Assembly: GCA_034435395.1 (NCBI GenBank)
Contig: DAOTXK010000049.1
Coordinates: forward strand, 1-20,717
Length of the DNA stretch: 20,717 bases
Direction of reading: 5' to 3'
Origin: DAOTXK01 sp034435395
Lineage (GTDB): Bacteria > Chloroflexota > Anaerolineae > Aggregatilineales > Ch27
Each line of letters begins with the position of its first letter. Position 1 is the stretch's first letter. The position numbers and the translations under genes are program-made. The notes below the pieces were generated by a model. That model was not told the origin of the DNA, searched no databases, and saw only the letters and a program-made list of their open reading frames with translations. Below are positions 1 through 7,967 of this stretch, in pieces.

Positions 1-52
1 GCCGGCGCTGGAATCGATTGTGTGCCCAACGTACACCTCCCAGGTTCATGAG

Positions 53-160
53 GACGGCTGTCCTCACCCCCTGGCCCCCTCACCCCCGGCAGAAAAACGC
101 GCCGATGAGGAGAGGGGGCGTCCCGCCGTCAGCCGGTCGGGGGTGAGGACGACAGCCGTC
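53..160. terminator. Nested inverted repeat closing the catabolic operon (probable 3' hairpin or dispersed repeat)
   Basis: The outer arms are 53-71 and 139-160. They are exact reverse complements apart from an extra GAC triplet in the right arm (148-153 reads GACGAC). An inner 8-bp arm pair lies at 74-81 (GCCCCCTC) and 112-119 (GAGGGGGC), so the whole segment can fold into one long hairpin. It begins 10 bases past the stop codon of the minus-strand binding-protein gene. That suits an operon-end terminator or an mRNA 3' stabiliser, but there is no clear T-tract. The CCTCACCCCC-rich composition resembles dispersed intergenic repeats I associate with Chloroflexota genomes, so a MITE-like repeat is an alternative. 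Confidence 0.55.
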
Positions 161-169
161 ACCGGTTAG

Positions 170-1456
170 TTACTGGCTGGGCGGCCCGTCAGGATAAGCC
201 TCGTCCAGAATCTCCTGGTGGGCAGCCGCGATCTCGTCCAGCGCTTCCTGAGCGCTGACCTGGCCGGTCACCGCCAGGTTGTACCACTCGCCCTGGATCT
301 CCAGCATCCGGCTGTACTCCGGCAGGTTCCAGAAGTCCTTGACGAGTTCGTATGCCTCGGCGAAGGCCGGGTTGTAACGGGCAGCCGTCTGGAATTCCTC
401 CGAGGCGAGCACCGAGTAGCGGGCGCTGTAGCCTCCCAGCTTCACCCACTCGATCTGGGTGTCATACGTGTGCAGCCAGGCCAGGAAGTCGAAGGCGGCT
501 TCCGGATTCTGGGTGTAAGCGCTGACGCTGATCGGCTGGCCGCCAAGCTGGAGGACATGGGCGACCTGTCCGGGCGGGACGGCAAAACCGATGTTGTCGG
601 CCTGCGGACAGTTGGCCGGGTCCACCAACCCGGGCGCGAAGCCCACCCACAGCGTGGTCATCGCCGCCCGGCCATTGCAGATGGCGTCGATCACTTCGGC
701 GTACTGGAAGTTGCCGGAGCCTTCAGGGCCGGTCAGGTACAGGGCGCGACCGAACTCCAGGGCATGGACGTTGGCCGGGCTGTTGAGCACCCCTTCCACC
801 TGGTAGGTGGTCGGGTCCCACAGCTCGCCGCCCCAGGCCCACAGCAACTGGTTGACCCCCGACTGAATCTGGTCCAGGCAGGCGGGCGTGCCGCACCAGA
901 ACCAGACGAAGCCGTTCTCCACCAGGTCCGACTGCTTGAAGAACTGCGCCTGACCCAGCAGTTCGGCCCAGGTCTGGGGCGGCTCGAACCCGGCCTCGGC
1001 GAACAGATCGGTGCGGTAGTACAGCAGTTGCACATCGGCGATCATCGGCACGCCGTAGTACCGGCCAGTGCCGAGCGGGTACTCGCCGTAGTAGGTCAGC
1101 GCGGCGGGCACGTAGTCGTCCAGCTCCATATTCGCCTGCATCCAGTCGGTCAGTTCGAGCACATGACCGCCGACCACCGCCTCGCCGATGAACTGGCTGT
1201 CCAGCACCGGCAGGTCCGCGCCGCCCTCAGCAGCGAAGTCGGTGAAGATCTGGTCGTGCCACTGGGCGATGGGGATGCACTGCACCGTGACCGTGGCGTC
1301 CTCATAGGTGGCGACCAGTTCGGCCAGCGCATGGCAGGGCGGCCAGTCAAACCAGATGATCGACAGGCTGGGTTTCTCCTGGGCGACGGCGGTCGGCCCG
1401 GTCAGGCCGAGGACCATCACTACCACCAGGAGCAAAAATGCTGCCCTCTTAAACAT
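170..1456 (-). CDS. Extracellular solute-binding protein family 1 (CUT1-type ABC sugar transporter)
   Basis: This 428-residue protein is the secreted sugar-capturing component of an ABC importer. The start is the ATG at 1454-1456: it follows an AGGAGGAG ribosome site and opens a classic signal peptide, MFKRAAFLLLVVVMVLGL, with likely cleavage after AVA. There is no lipobox cysteine. The upstream in-frame extension to 1555 is leader sequence. The mature part has the SBP_bac_1 pattern: an early W-rich strand, the YGVPMIADVQLLYYRTDLF strand, the TWAEL helix and a C-terminal helical lobe. Two cysteines lie close together in FWCGTPAC. It is the last gene of the minus-strand operon in this window. 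CUT1 systems need two permeases and an ATPase, and none is present here; they may lie beyond position 1. Family assignment is firm, the ligand is unknown. Confidence 0.9.
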   Translation of the reverse strand: MFKRAAFLLLVVVMVLGLTGPTAVAQEKPSLSIIWFDWPPCHALAELVATYEDATVTVQCIPIAQWHDQIFTDFAAEGGADLPVLDSQFIGEAVVGGHVLELTDWMQANMELDDYVPAALTYYGEYPLGTGRYYGVPMIADVQLLYYRTDLFAEAGFEPPQTWAELLGQAQFFKQSDLVENGFVWFWCGTPACLDQIQSGVNQLLWAWGGELWDPTTYQVEGVLNSPANVHALEFGRALYLTGPEGSGNFQYAEVIDAICNGRAAMTTLWVGFAPGLVDPANCPQADNIGFAVPPGQVAHVLQLGGQPISVSAYTQNPEAAFDFLAWLHTYDTQIEWVKLGGYSARYSVLASEEFQTAARYNPAFAEAYELVKDFWNLPEYSRMLEIQGEWYNLAVTGQVSAQEALDEIAAAHQEILDEAYPDGPPSQ

Positions 1457-1607
1457 TTGAATCTCCTCCTCTAACTCGCACGCGCGTTCTTTCGGAACGA
1501 TTTTGGGGTTGGCCCATCGCAGGTATCGATCTGGCACACCTCCTTTGCTCACCACTGATCAGGTCATGACGTGACCGGCTGGCGAGGGCCGGCGAGGCCC
1601 ATCGCCC

Positions 1608-1775
1608 CTATCCTGATTGTACAGCGTTCCCAGGCGGGTGCTGCCCTGAAAATGCGTCCACAGCCGGCGCGCCGCTGGGGACCGGCGGGAAGGCCAAGAC
1701 CTCGGCCAGCCGGCGGCCCATCTCCGCGGCGAACCTGTCGATCGGCAGCTCCCCCAGGCAGACGACATCCTTCAC
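1608..1775 (-). pseudogene. Truncated PfkB-family sugar kinase (N-terminal remnant, 55 codons)
   Basis: An open frame starts at GTG 1775-1773, overlapping the aldolase stop as GTGA. A GGAGGG ribosome site at 1790-1785 sits 9 bases upstream. The first 38 residues (VKDVVCLGELPIDRFAAE... to PSGAPA) match the start of the intact kinase at 7964-8974 (MDILCLGELLVDMFPAE... to PGGAPA). They share CLGEL, D.F..AE.GR, EV.AF.P and GAPA. Similarity stops exactly where the kinase would continue GAPANVA, near position 1661, and a TAG stop follows at 1608-1610. About 290 residues, including the catalytic GxGD region, are absent. The remnant suggests a second kinase once followed the aldolase and was removed by a deletion that joined it to the leader of the next gene. 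A 55-residue peptide could still be made by translational coupling, but it would not be a kinase. Confidence 0.8.
1616..1621 (-). promoter_or_regulatory. Possible -10 element (TACAAT) ahead of the binding-protein gene
   Basis: TACAAT matches five of six bases of the bacterial -10 consensus. It lies just past the point where the truncated kinase loses homology, about 160 bases upstream of the binding-protein start. No convincing -35 hexamer stands 16-18 bases upstream, so this is weak. If real, it would let the binding protein be made independently of the long operon. Confidence 0.25.
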
Positions 1776-2749
1776 AGCACGTTTCCCTCCGGGGCGACGC
1801 CCAGCGCCCGTCGGATTTCAGATAAGCGCCCTGCCGAGCCAAGGACCTCGCTCCGGCGGGCGACCAGGTCGGCGTAAGCCGCCATGAACTGCCGGCCCGG
1901 CTCCCGGAAGTCGATGGCGGCGGGATGGTCGCGGAAGAACTCGCGGTGCACACGGGTCCACACCAGGCGGCAATCGGTGTCGATGTTGATCTTGGTCAGG
2001 CCCAGCGGGATGGCCCGCGCGATGTCCGCCGCGCTGACGCCCTGGGCATGATCCGGCAATGCGCCGCCCGCCGCGTTGATCCGGGCCACCTCTTCCGGCG
2101 GCACCATGGAGGCCCCATGCAGCACCAGCGGGAAGCCCTCCGGCAGTCGCTCCTGAATGGCGGCCAGCCGCTCCAGATGAAGGCCCCCCTTCCCGCTGAA
2201 CTTATAGGGGCCGTGGCTGGTGCCGATGGCCACCGCCAGACTGTCGATCCCGGTTGACTCCACAAACGCCGCCGCCTGGCCGGGATCGGTCAGGTGGGCG
2301 TGCTGCTCGTCGGCCCGGACCTGGTCTTCCACGCCGCCCAGCGTGCCCAGTTCCGCCTCCACGCACACCCCGTTGAGGTGCGCCCGCTCGGCTACCCGGC
2401 GCGTGACGGCGAGGTTCTCCTCGAAGAGAAGATGGGAAGCATCGATCATGACGGAAGTGTAGAAGCCGGAGTTGATGGCGTCCTCGCACGACTCTTCGTC
2501 GCCGTGGTCGAGATGGACGGCGAAGACCGCCTCTGGATACATCTCGGCGGCGGCCCGCACGACGCCTTCCAGCGTCCGCGGCCCGGCATAGGCGCGGGCC
2601 TGGCGGGAGATAGCCAGGATGAAGGGGGCTTCCGCCCGGCTGTTCCCCCGGAACAACCCCAGAATCTGCTCCAGATTGTTGACGCTGTAGGCCCCGATGG
2701 CGAAGCGCCCATAGGCCACATCAAACAACTGGCTGGTTGATACGATCAC
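1772..2749 (-). CDS. Class II fructose-/tagatose-bisphosphate-type aldolase
   Basis: This is a zinc-dependent cytosolic aldolase of the FBA/GatY family, 325 residues, which splits a phosphorylated ketose into two triose-type products. I take GTG 2749-2747 as the start: GAGGAG lies about 8 bases upstream, and the protein then begins MIVSTSQLFDVAYGRFAIGA like other family members. An ATG farther upstream at 2794 has no such support. All core motifs are present: HLDHG at 79-83 (catalytic Asp81, zinc His82), EAELGTLGGVED from 131, zinc His179 in GTSHG, zinc His211 in LHGAS, and KINIDTD from 253. It sits 51 bases after isomerase A, and its stop overlaps the start of the truncated kinase. Fructose, tagatose and other ketose bisphosphates cannot be told apart by eye. 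Confidence 0.9.
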   Translation of the reverse strand: MIVSTSQLFDVAYGRFAIGAYSVNNLEQILGLFRGNSRAEAPFILAISRQARAYAGPRTLEGVVRAAAEMYPEAVFAVHLDHGDEESCEDAINSGFYTSVMIDASHLLFEENLAVTRRVAERAHLNGVCVEAELGTLGGVEDQVRADEQHAHLTDPGQAAAFVESTGIDSLAVAIGTSHGPYKFSGKGGLHLERLAAIQERLPEGFPLVLHGASMVPPEEVARINAAGGALPDHAQGVSAADIARAIPLGLTKINIDTDCRLVWTRVHREFFRDHPAAIDFREPGRQFMAAYADLVARRSEVLGSAGRLSEIRRALGVAPEGNVL

Positions 2750-2800
2750 CGTCTGGCTCCTCGGCCCATCCGCGACCAAACCGCCCCGGACCACAGCGGC

Positions 2801-3784
2801 CTAATCCGCACTTCCCAGCATCCGACGCACCAGCTGCGCCGCCCTGATGGCGTCCGATGTCTGGAAAACCTGGCGGATTTCCTGGCGCGGCACGCGCTCC
2901 AGACACTCATAAGCGAACCGCAGATTACGAATGCTCTCCGTGACGGCCTGCTCCGGCTCCTCGCGGTAGGGGAACAGGTCCAGCCCAAACCAGCCGTCGT
3001 AGCCCCACTCGTCCAGCCAGAACAGCAGCTCCATCGTCTCCAGCAGGTTGATCGTGCCGACCATCAGGTCGTCATCAAACATCTTGGAGTTGTCGTTCCA
3101 GTGGGTGTGGAACAACCGGCCATAGCGGCAGCAGAACGAGAACGTCTCGGCCAGCCACTCCTTCATGATCAGGGCATGCCCGGTCTCGATGTTGATGCCC
3201 AGGTTGGGCCGGTTGATCTCGTTGAGCAGCGCCACGCACTGCCCGACCGTGGGCAGCAGAATATGAGCGCGCGGATCGTAGGCTTTGTATTCGACCACGA
3301 TCTTCTGCTGGGGGTTGTGATCGGCCCAGGCGGCCAGCCCCTCCGCCAGATGATCCAGCCGCTGCCGGTAGTCGATCTGGAAGGGATATTCAAAACCATC
3401 CTGCGCCGGCCAGTAACACACGAACGCCGCCTCCAGCTCGTGGGCGATGTCCATGGTGTGTCGGGCGAAGTCCAGCGCCTGCTGCCGGACCTGGGGGTCC
3501 GGGTGGCTGAACTGCCCGAAGGCGAAGCGGCGGTCCACCCACAGGTGGGGCGTGATCATGACGAACCGGAGGCCCAGGTCATCGGCCAGCTTTTTGAGCG
3601 GTTTATAGGTCGCGTCGGAGACTTCGGTGGGATGGTGCATCTCCAGGCCGCCGACTCCCTCGATGCGCCCGGCCAGCCTGAACCGCTCCTCGATGGTCCG
3701 GTCAGGCCGGTATCCCTGCTTGACGAAGCGGTCGCCGACCGCCCCCAGATACCACATCCCCACCGAAATCTTCAGCTCGCGCAT
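2801..3784 (-). CDS. Xylose-isomerase-like TIM-barrel sugar isomerase A
   Basis: This is a 327-residue protein of the AP-endonuclease-2/xylose-isomerase superfamily, presumed to be a metal-dependent aldose-ketose isomerase or epimerase. The ATG at 3784 follows an AGGAG site. Likely metal ligands are Glu165 (VEYK), Glu200 (NIETGH), His226 or His228 (FHTHWND) and Asp269 (GLDLFPYRE). The FDDDLMVG segment recalls the DDDLIVG of the L-rhamnose isomerase (RhaI) group, although overall similarity to that group looks low. It is the same length as the protein at 8976-9959. My ungapped hand alignment gives 212 of 327 identical residues, about 65%. It lies between the IolE-type isomerase and the aldolase in the operon. 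The substrate is unknown. Confidence 0.85.
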   Translation of the reverse strand: MRELKISVGMWYLGAVGDRFVKQGYRPDRTIEERFRLAGRIEGVGGLEMHHPTEVSDATYKPLKKLADDLGLRFVMITPHLWVDRRFAFGQFSHPDPQVRQQALDFARHTMDIAHELEAAFVCYWPAQDGFEYPFQIDYRQRLDHLAEGLAAWADHNPQQKIVVEYKAYDPRAHILLPTVGQCVALLNEINRPNLGINIETGHALIMKEWLAETFSFCCRYGRLFHTHWNDNSKMFDDDLMVGTINLLETMELLFWLDEWGYDGWFGLDLFPYREEPEQAVTESIRNLRFAYECLERVPRQEIRQVFQTSDAIRAAQLVRRMLGSAD

Positions 3785-3859
3785 ATCATTTCTCCTGTTG
3801 CCCCAGGTGCGGCCAGGGCCGCCGCAGGGACAGAACGCATCCGGCCCCCGCCCGCCCGA

Positions 3860-4822
3860 TCAGGCCCAGAACATCTCGCCGGGCGGCTCGACGATGACCG
3901 ACTCCTGAAGCGTGGCGATGGCTTTCGCCAGCCCCTCGTCCGGCGACATCAGGGCATCTTCGTGCTCGATGGAGATCACGTAGTCGTACCCGATCATGCG
4001 GAAGGCGCTCATGATGTCCTTCCAGGCTTTCAGGTCGTGCCCATAGCCGATGCTGCGGAAGGTCCAGGAGCGCCGGGGAATCTGATTGTAGGGCTTGTTG
4101 TCGTTGCAGCCGTTCACGCGCACGTTGACCGGATCGGCGTAAACGTCCTTGCCGTGCACGTGGAAGATGGCCGCGCCCAGCGCCCGGATGGCCTCGACCG
4201 GGTCCACGCCATTCCACCACAGGTGGCTGGGGTCGAAGTTGCAGCCCAGTACCTCGCCGGCGGCCTCGCGCAGGCGCAGCAACGTGTCCACGTTGTAGAC
4301 CAGCATGCCGGGGTGCATCTCAAAGGCGAATTTTACGCCGTGATCGGCGATATACCGGGCGGTCTCTTTCCAGTACGGGATGGTCACCCGGTTCCACTGG
4401 TAGTCCAGCATCTCCAGGAAGTCAGGCGGCCAGGGGCAGGTCACCCAGTTGGGCCTGGTATCGCCCGGCGCGCCGGCAGGCAGGCCGGAGAAACCGTTGA
4501 CCACCGGCACCCCCAGCAGTTGGGCCAGGCGGACAGCGTCCCGGATCACCCGGTCAGCTTCCTCGGCCACCGCTTTATCCGGATGCACCGGGTTGTTGTG
4601 GACGCTCAGCGCGGACAGGGTCAGGCCCCGCGCTTTGATCTGGCCCAGCCACTCGTCGCGCCTGGCCTGGCTGGCCAGCAGGTCGGCCACCGGGCAGTGC
4701 GGGTTCCCCGGATACCCCCCCGCGCCGATCTCCACCGCCCGCAGACCGGCGGCCTGAGCTTTGTCCAGGGCCTGCTCAAATGACAGATTCCCCCACAAGG
4801 CCGTGAATACCCCGATTTTCAT
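3860..4822 (-). CDS. Sugar phosphate isomerase/epimerase (IolE-like TIM barrel)
   Basis: This 320-residue cytosolic TIM-barrel protein of the AP_endonuc_2 family begins at ATG 4822 after an AGGAGGAG site. It starts with the typical first strand MKIGVFTALWG. Probable metal ligands are Glu168 (FEMHPG), Asp197 and His200 (NFDPSHLWW), His221/His223 (FHVHGKD) and Glu286 (IEHED). The long loop with NDNKPYNQIPRRSW around 241-253 would cover the active site. It is only distantly related to isomerases A and B, so the operon has two kinds of isomerase barrel. It is expected to epimerise or isomerise a sugar, keto-sugar or sugar phosphate. Gaps are 32 bases from the oxidoreductase upstream and 75 bases to isomerase A downstream. 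Confidence 0.83.
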   Translation of the reverse strand: MKIGVFTALWGNLSFEQALDKAQAAGLRAVEIGAGGYPGNPHCPVADLLASQARRDEWLGQIKARGLTLSALSVHNNPVHPDKAVAEEADRVIRDAVRLAQLLGVPVVNGFSGLPAGAPGDTRPNWVTCPWPPDFLEMLDYQWNRVTIPYWKETARYIADHGVKFAFEMHPGMLVYNVDTLLRLREAAGEVLGCNFDPSHLWWNGVDPVEAIRALGAAIFHVHGKDVYADPVNVRVNGCNDNKPYNQIPRRSWTFRSIGYGHDLKAWKDIMSAFRMIGYDYVISIEHEDALMSPDEGLAKAIATLQESVIVEPPGEMFWA

Positions 4823-4854
4823 TTGGCTCTCCTCCTGATGTTGGATCGGACGTT

Positions 4855-6138
4855 CTACAGGGCATCTTGCTGGCGGCGCAGCTTAACGACGATGCGGTCC
4901 TCGTCCAGTTTCACGTCATCCCAGGTCACGATCGCGCCGGCCGTCACCGGCCTGGCCACGATCGCGCCGGGCGTCAGGCCCATCGGCAGGGCGTTCAGGG
5001 CGCGGGCGACCTCGGCGCGGTCCATCACGCCGTAAGTTGTGTAGCCGCCGAAGTCATCCAGCGTCTCGCCGGGCCGGAGGTCGCGCTTGGCGACGGCCAT
5101 CACCTCGGCGACGGGCCGGTCCAGCGGCACGAGGGTGGTCTGCCGGTGAAGGTGGGCGCGGGCGATGGAAATCGGCGCTTCGATGAACCACAGGTGGTAG
5201 GGCCGGAAGAAGGTGAAGTACTTCCCCTGGCCCACCTTGAGATAGCTCAGATCATCGCGGATGCGCGGACTCGGCACCCGCACGGTGACGAACACGCCAC
5301 CGGCCATGGCGCTGCCCTGCACAAAATCGACCACGCCGGGGAAGGGCGTGAGGCCGCCGTCTTCCTGCAAGGCGAAAACCTGGGAGACGGTCTCCAGCGT
5401 GGCTTCCGGGCCGGTCATGCCCCGCCGGGCGGGGACGCAGCCGGTGGCGTTGGCGGCGCAGGCCATCTCAAACATGGTCTTGGTGCCGTCCACGTAGGAA
5501 GCCGTCTGGAAGGCATCCTTGCCCGCCCGGCGGGCGGCTTCGGCCACCGTATCCGGATTGGCGGCGGGGTCGAGCGGGTTGTTTTTGCCCTTGCCGACGA
5601 CGATGACCTCAAAGCCGAGGGCGCGCACGAAGTCGTACAGTTCCATCAGGCAGCCCGGCTCGTCGCCGGAAGATACGCTGTACAGCACGCCCCGGTCCCT
5701 GGCCAGGCGATTGAGCATCCGGCCGGCTGTCACGTCGGCCTCGATGTTGACCAGCACCACGTCCTTGCCGTGTTCGAGGGCGTGGTAGGCCACTTCCGCG
5801 CCGATGGCCGGGGACCAGGTCACATCGGTCACGATGTCCACGGCTTCCAGCCGGGCGGGCAGGCTGAGGTCCGCTGTGACCAGGCGCTTCCCGGCGCGCC
5901 ACGCGTCCATGGCCGGGCCGACGGCATCCACCTCGGCGATGGCCGCCGGGTCGATTCCGGCCTCCACCCACATCTGGTGGGCTTCGCCGGGATCGGCGTC
6001 CGCCAGGATGGTGAGCGCCATGCCCGGCGTGTGGGCCATCTGGGCCACGAAGCCGCCCCCCATCCAGCCCTTGACGCTGGCCCCCACCCGGATCGGGCGG
6101 CCTTCCGCCTGGCGCTGAAGCAACTCCTGGTGCAGCAT
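4855..6138 (-). CDS. NAD(P)-dependent oxidoreductase, homoserine-dehydrogenase-like, with C-terminal SAF domain
   Basis: This 427-residue protein belongs to the family called 'predicted homoserine dehydrogenase with SAF domain' (COG4091). A glycine-rich nucleotide-binding loop (GASVKGWMGGGF) is at 19-30, inside a Rossmann fold. The central catalytic-type domain carries GKGKNNPLD near 183-190 and the family hallmark VDGTKTMFEMACAANATG near 216-233. A SAF domain occupies about 343-420. The family name is homology-derived. In a sugar operon, a polyol or keto-sugar dehydrogenase or reductase is more plausible than homoserine synthesis, which is my inference. The ATG at 6138 lies 7 bases after the transketolase C stop, with GGAAGG inside the preceding gene as ribosome site. 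Confidence 0.82.
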   Translation of the reverse strand: MLHQELLQRQAEGRPIRVGASVKGWMGGGFVAQMAHTPGMALTILADADPGEAHQMWVEAGIDPAAIAEVDAVGPAMDAWRAGKRLVTADLSLPARLEAVDIVTDVTWSPAIGAEVAYHALEHGKDVVLVNIEADVTAGRMLNRLARDRGVLYSVSSGDEPGCLMELYDFVRALGFEVIVVGKGKNNPLDPAANPDTVAEAARRAGKDAFQTASYVDGTKTMFEMACAANATGCVPARRGMTGPEATLETVSQVFALQEDGGLTPFPGVVDFVQGSAMAGGVFVTVRVPSPRIRDDLSYLKVGQGKYFTFFRPYHLWFIEAPISIARAHLHRQTTLVPLDRPVAEVMAVAKRDLRPGETLDDFGGYTTYGVMDRAEVARALNALPMGLTPGAIVARPVTAGAIVTWDDVKLDEDRIVVKLRRQQDAL

Positions 6139-6145
6139 GGTCGCG

Positions 6146-7132
6146 TCAACCCTTCCTGAATACCCCCGCTTTGGCGGCCACAGCCTGGCGCGCTGCCGCC
6201 GCGATGTCCTCCGCCGTCAGGTGGTACTTCTTCAGCAGGTCCCACGGGTCCGCCGACTCGACATAGGTATCCGCCAGGCCGACGAAGCGCATGGGCACCG
6301 GCCAGTGCGCGGCCACCACGCGGGCGATGTTGGCCCCCATCCCGCCCTGCAACAGGTGCTCCTCTGCGCAGACGATGGCCCCCGTCTCCTGGGCGGCGCG
6401 GACAATGGCCTCCACATCCATCGGGCGGAGGGTGTGGAAGTCGATCACGCGCGCCTGGTAACCTTCTTCGGCCAGCAGAGCGGCGGCGTCCAGCCCGGCG
6501 GCCACCATCATGCCGCAGCCGATGATGGTCACGTCGTCGCCCTGGCGCACCACGTTGGCCTTGCCGATCTCAAACGGGCAGTCGTCCTCCGGGTAGATGT
6601 GCGGCATGGCGATGCGGATGGAACGCAGGAACACCGGGCCGACATGCTCGGCGGCGGCGAAAACCGCCTTCCTCATGGAGGCCGGGTCGCTGGGGACCAG
6701 CAGCACGAAGGTCGGCAGGCCGCCCACCAGCGCCAGGTCTTCGATGCCCATCTGGGTGGGGCCGTCCTTGCCCAGCGTGATCCCGCCGTGGCTGCCCACG
6801 ATTTTGGCGTTGACGTTGGAGAGGCCCACCGCCAGCCGAATCTGGTCATAGGCGTTACACAGCAGGAAGGAGGAGAAGCTGACGATAAAAGGGATGAAGT
6901 CGCAGGCGGCGAAGGCGGCCCCGATCCCGACCAGGTTGCTCTCCGCGATGCCGATGTTAAAGAAACGCTCCGGGAAGGCCCGGCGCACGGTTTCGGCCTT
7001 GGTGGAGTTGCCCAGGTCGCCGTCCAACACCACGACTTTGGGGTTCTGGGTGGCGAGCGCCAGCAGGGCCTCGCCAAAAACATCCCGCAGGGGTGGGGCG
7101 GGTTTAAGCCCGGCTCGTTCACCAAGCGGCAT
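6146..7132 (-). CDS. Transketolase C-terminal subunit
   Basis: This is the second half of a split thiamine-diphosphate transketolase, 328 residues, containing the pyrimidine-binding domain and the C-terminal domain. The start is ATG 7132, where MPLGERAG begins after GGGAGGAG. The open frame reaches 7285, but that part overlaps the N-subunit gene in another frame. The conserved GIAESNLVGIGAAFA holds the cofactor-activating Glu64. GSHGGITLGKDGPT has His115 in the substrate channel. The usual DGPTHQ of full-length transketolases reads DGPTQM here. The gene overlaps the N subunit by 14 bases, which suits equimolar translation. Split transketolases occur in ordinary pentose metabolism and in specialised catabolic routes, and the substrate here is not determined. 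Confidence 0.92.
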   Translation of the reverse strand: MPLGERAGLKPAPPLRDVFGEALLALATQNPKVVVLDGDLGNSTKAETVRRAFPERFFNIGIAESNLVGIGAAFAACDFIPFIVSFSSFLLCNAYDQIRLAVGLSNVNAKIVGSHGGITLGKDGPTQMGIEDLALVGGLPTFVLLVPSDPASMRKAVFAAAEHVGPVFLRSIRIAMPHIYPEDDCPFEIGKANVVRQGDDVTIIGCGMMVAAGLDAAALLAEEGYQARVIDFHTLRPMDVEAIVRAAQETGAIVCAEEHLLQGGMGANIARVVAAHWPVPMRFVGLADTYVESADPWDLLKKYHLTAEDIAAAARQAVAAKAGVFRKG

Positions 7133-7967
7133 GGAGAATCTCCTCCCGCGCCTGTGCGGCCTGTTCGGGTTTGAGCGCCCGCCCGTGGAAGGTGTAGTCG
7201 GCCTCCACGAACGAGACACCTTTGCCCTTGACCGTGTGGGCGATGATGATCGACGGCTGGCCGGTGGGTTCGATCTTCTGAACAAGCCGGAGCTTGGCGA
7301 TCAGGTCGTCCAGGTCGTGCCCGTCCGCTTCCACCACATACCAGCCAAAACTGCGCCATTTATCGACCAGCGGCTCCAGCGCCATCTCGCGGGCGATGGG
7401 GCCGGTCTCCTGGTACTTGTTGTAGTCCAGGATGGCATGGAGCCGGCTGGTCTTGAAGTGAGCGGCGGCCATGGCCGCTTCCCACACCTGCCCGGCCTCG
7501 CACTCGCCGTCGCCCAGCAGGACGTAAACCCGGTAGTCGTAGCCGTTGAGGCGGGCGGCCAGCAGATGGCCGATACCCAGCGACAGACCCTGCCCCAGCG
7601 AACCGGTGGTCGCCTCCACGCCGGGCATCATCCCCTGGACCGGATGGCCCTGCACCGGGCTGTCGATCTGGCGCAGCCGCCACTGCTCCTCGCGGGGGAA
7701 GTAACCGGCATGAGCCAGCACGGCATAGAGCAACGGCGCGGCATGGCCTTTGCTCATGATGAAGCGGTCCCGCTCCGGCCACCAGGGGTCGTCGGGGCGG
7801 TAGCGCAGGATGCCGCCGAAGTACAGCGCCACGGCGATCTCGGTGGCGGAAAACGAGCTGGACGGATGCCCTGACCCGGCCCTGGTCGTCGATTCCAGGA
7901 TGTCCAGCCGTATCTGGCGAGCGATCTCTCGCAAAGCCTGAGTATCTCGCGGTGGTGACGGATTCAT
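7119..7967 (-). CDS. Transketolase N-terminal subunit
   Basis: This is the thiamine-diphosphate pyrophosphate-binding subunit of the split transketolase, 282 residues. Conserved features are GSGHP with His34, SKGHA with His75, GHP with His108, and the cofactor/metal motif GDGECEAGQVWEA from 152 ending at Asn183 (DYNKYQ). With the C subunit it would move a two-carbon unit between a ketose phosphate and an aldose phosphate in the cytosol. The ATG at 7967 overlaps the kinase stop as ATGA, with only a weak GGGA upstream, so translation probably depends on coupling to the kinase. The 282-residue length is normal for the split form. Confidence 0.93.
   Translation of the reverse strand: MNPSPPRDTQALREIARQIRLDILESTTRAGSGHPSSSFSATEIAVALYFGGILRYRPDDPWWPERDRFIMSKGHAAPLLYAVLAHAGYFPREEQWRLRQIDSPVQGHPVQGMMPGVEATTGSLGQGLSLGIGHLLAARLNGYDYRVYVLLGDGECEAGQVWEAAMAAAHFKTSRLHAILDYNKYQETGPIAREMALEPLVDKWRSFGWYVVEADGHDLDDLIAKLRLVQKIEPTGQPSIIIAHTVKGKGVSFVEADYTFHGRALKPEQAAQAREEILHAAW

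Noticed and set aside
1562..1576. GGTCA-TGACG-TGACC dyad as a second operator related to the lacI operator through the shared word ACGTGACCGG.
   Set aside because: Only one half resembles the lacI operator, the second ACCGGT arm is missing, and short GC-rich matches like this are expected by chance.
1564..1953. A 129-codon minus-strand frame over the end of the aldolase gene.
   Set aside because: It is a shadow of the aldolase and the truncated kinase. The kinase-like protein is in a different, shorter frame starting at 1775.
3101..4783. A 560-codon plus-strand open frame across isomerase A and the IolE-like gene.
   Set aside because: It spans two real minus-strand genes and their gap, is low-complexity in Gly, Val and Pro, and lacks a ribosome site. 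The same applies to the plus-strand frames at 218-1474, 4867-6159 and 18007-19305 and to the minus-strand frame at 11181-12419.
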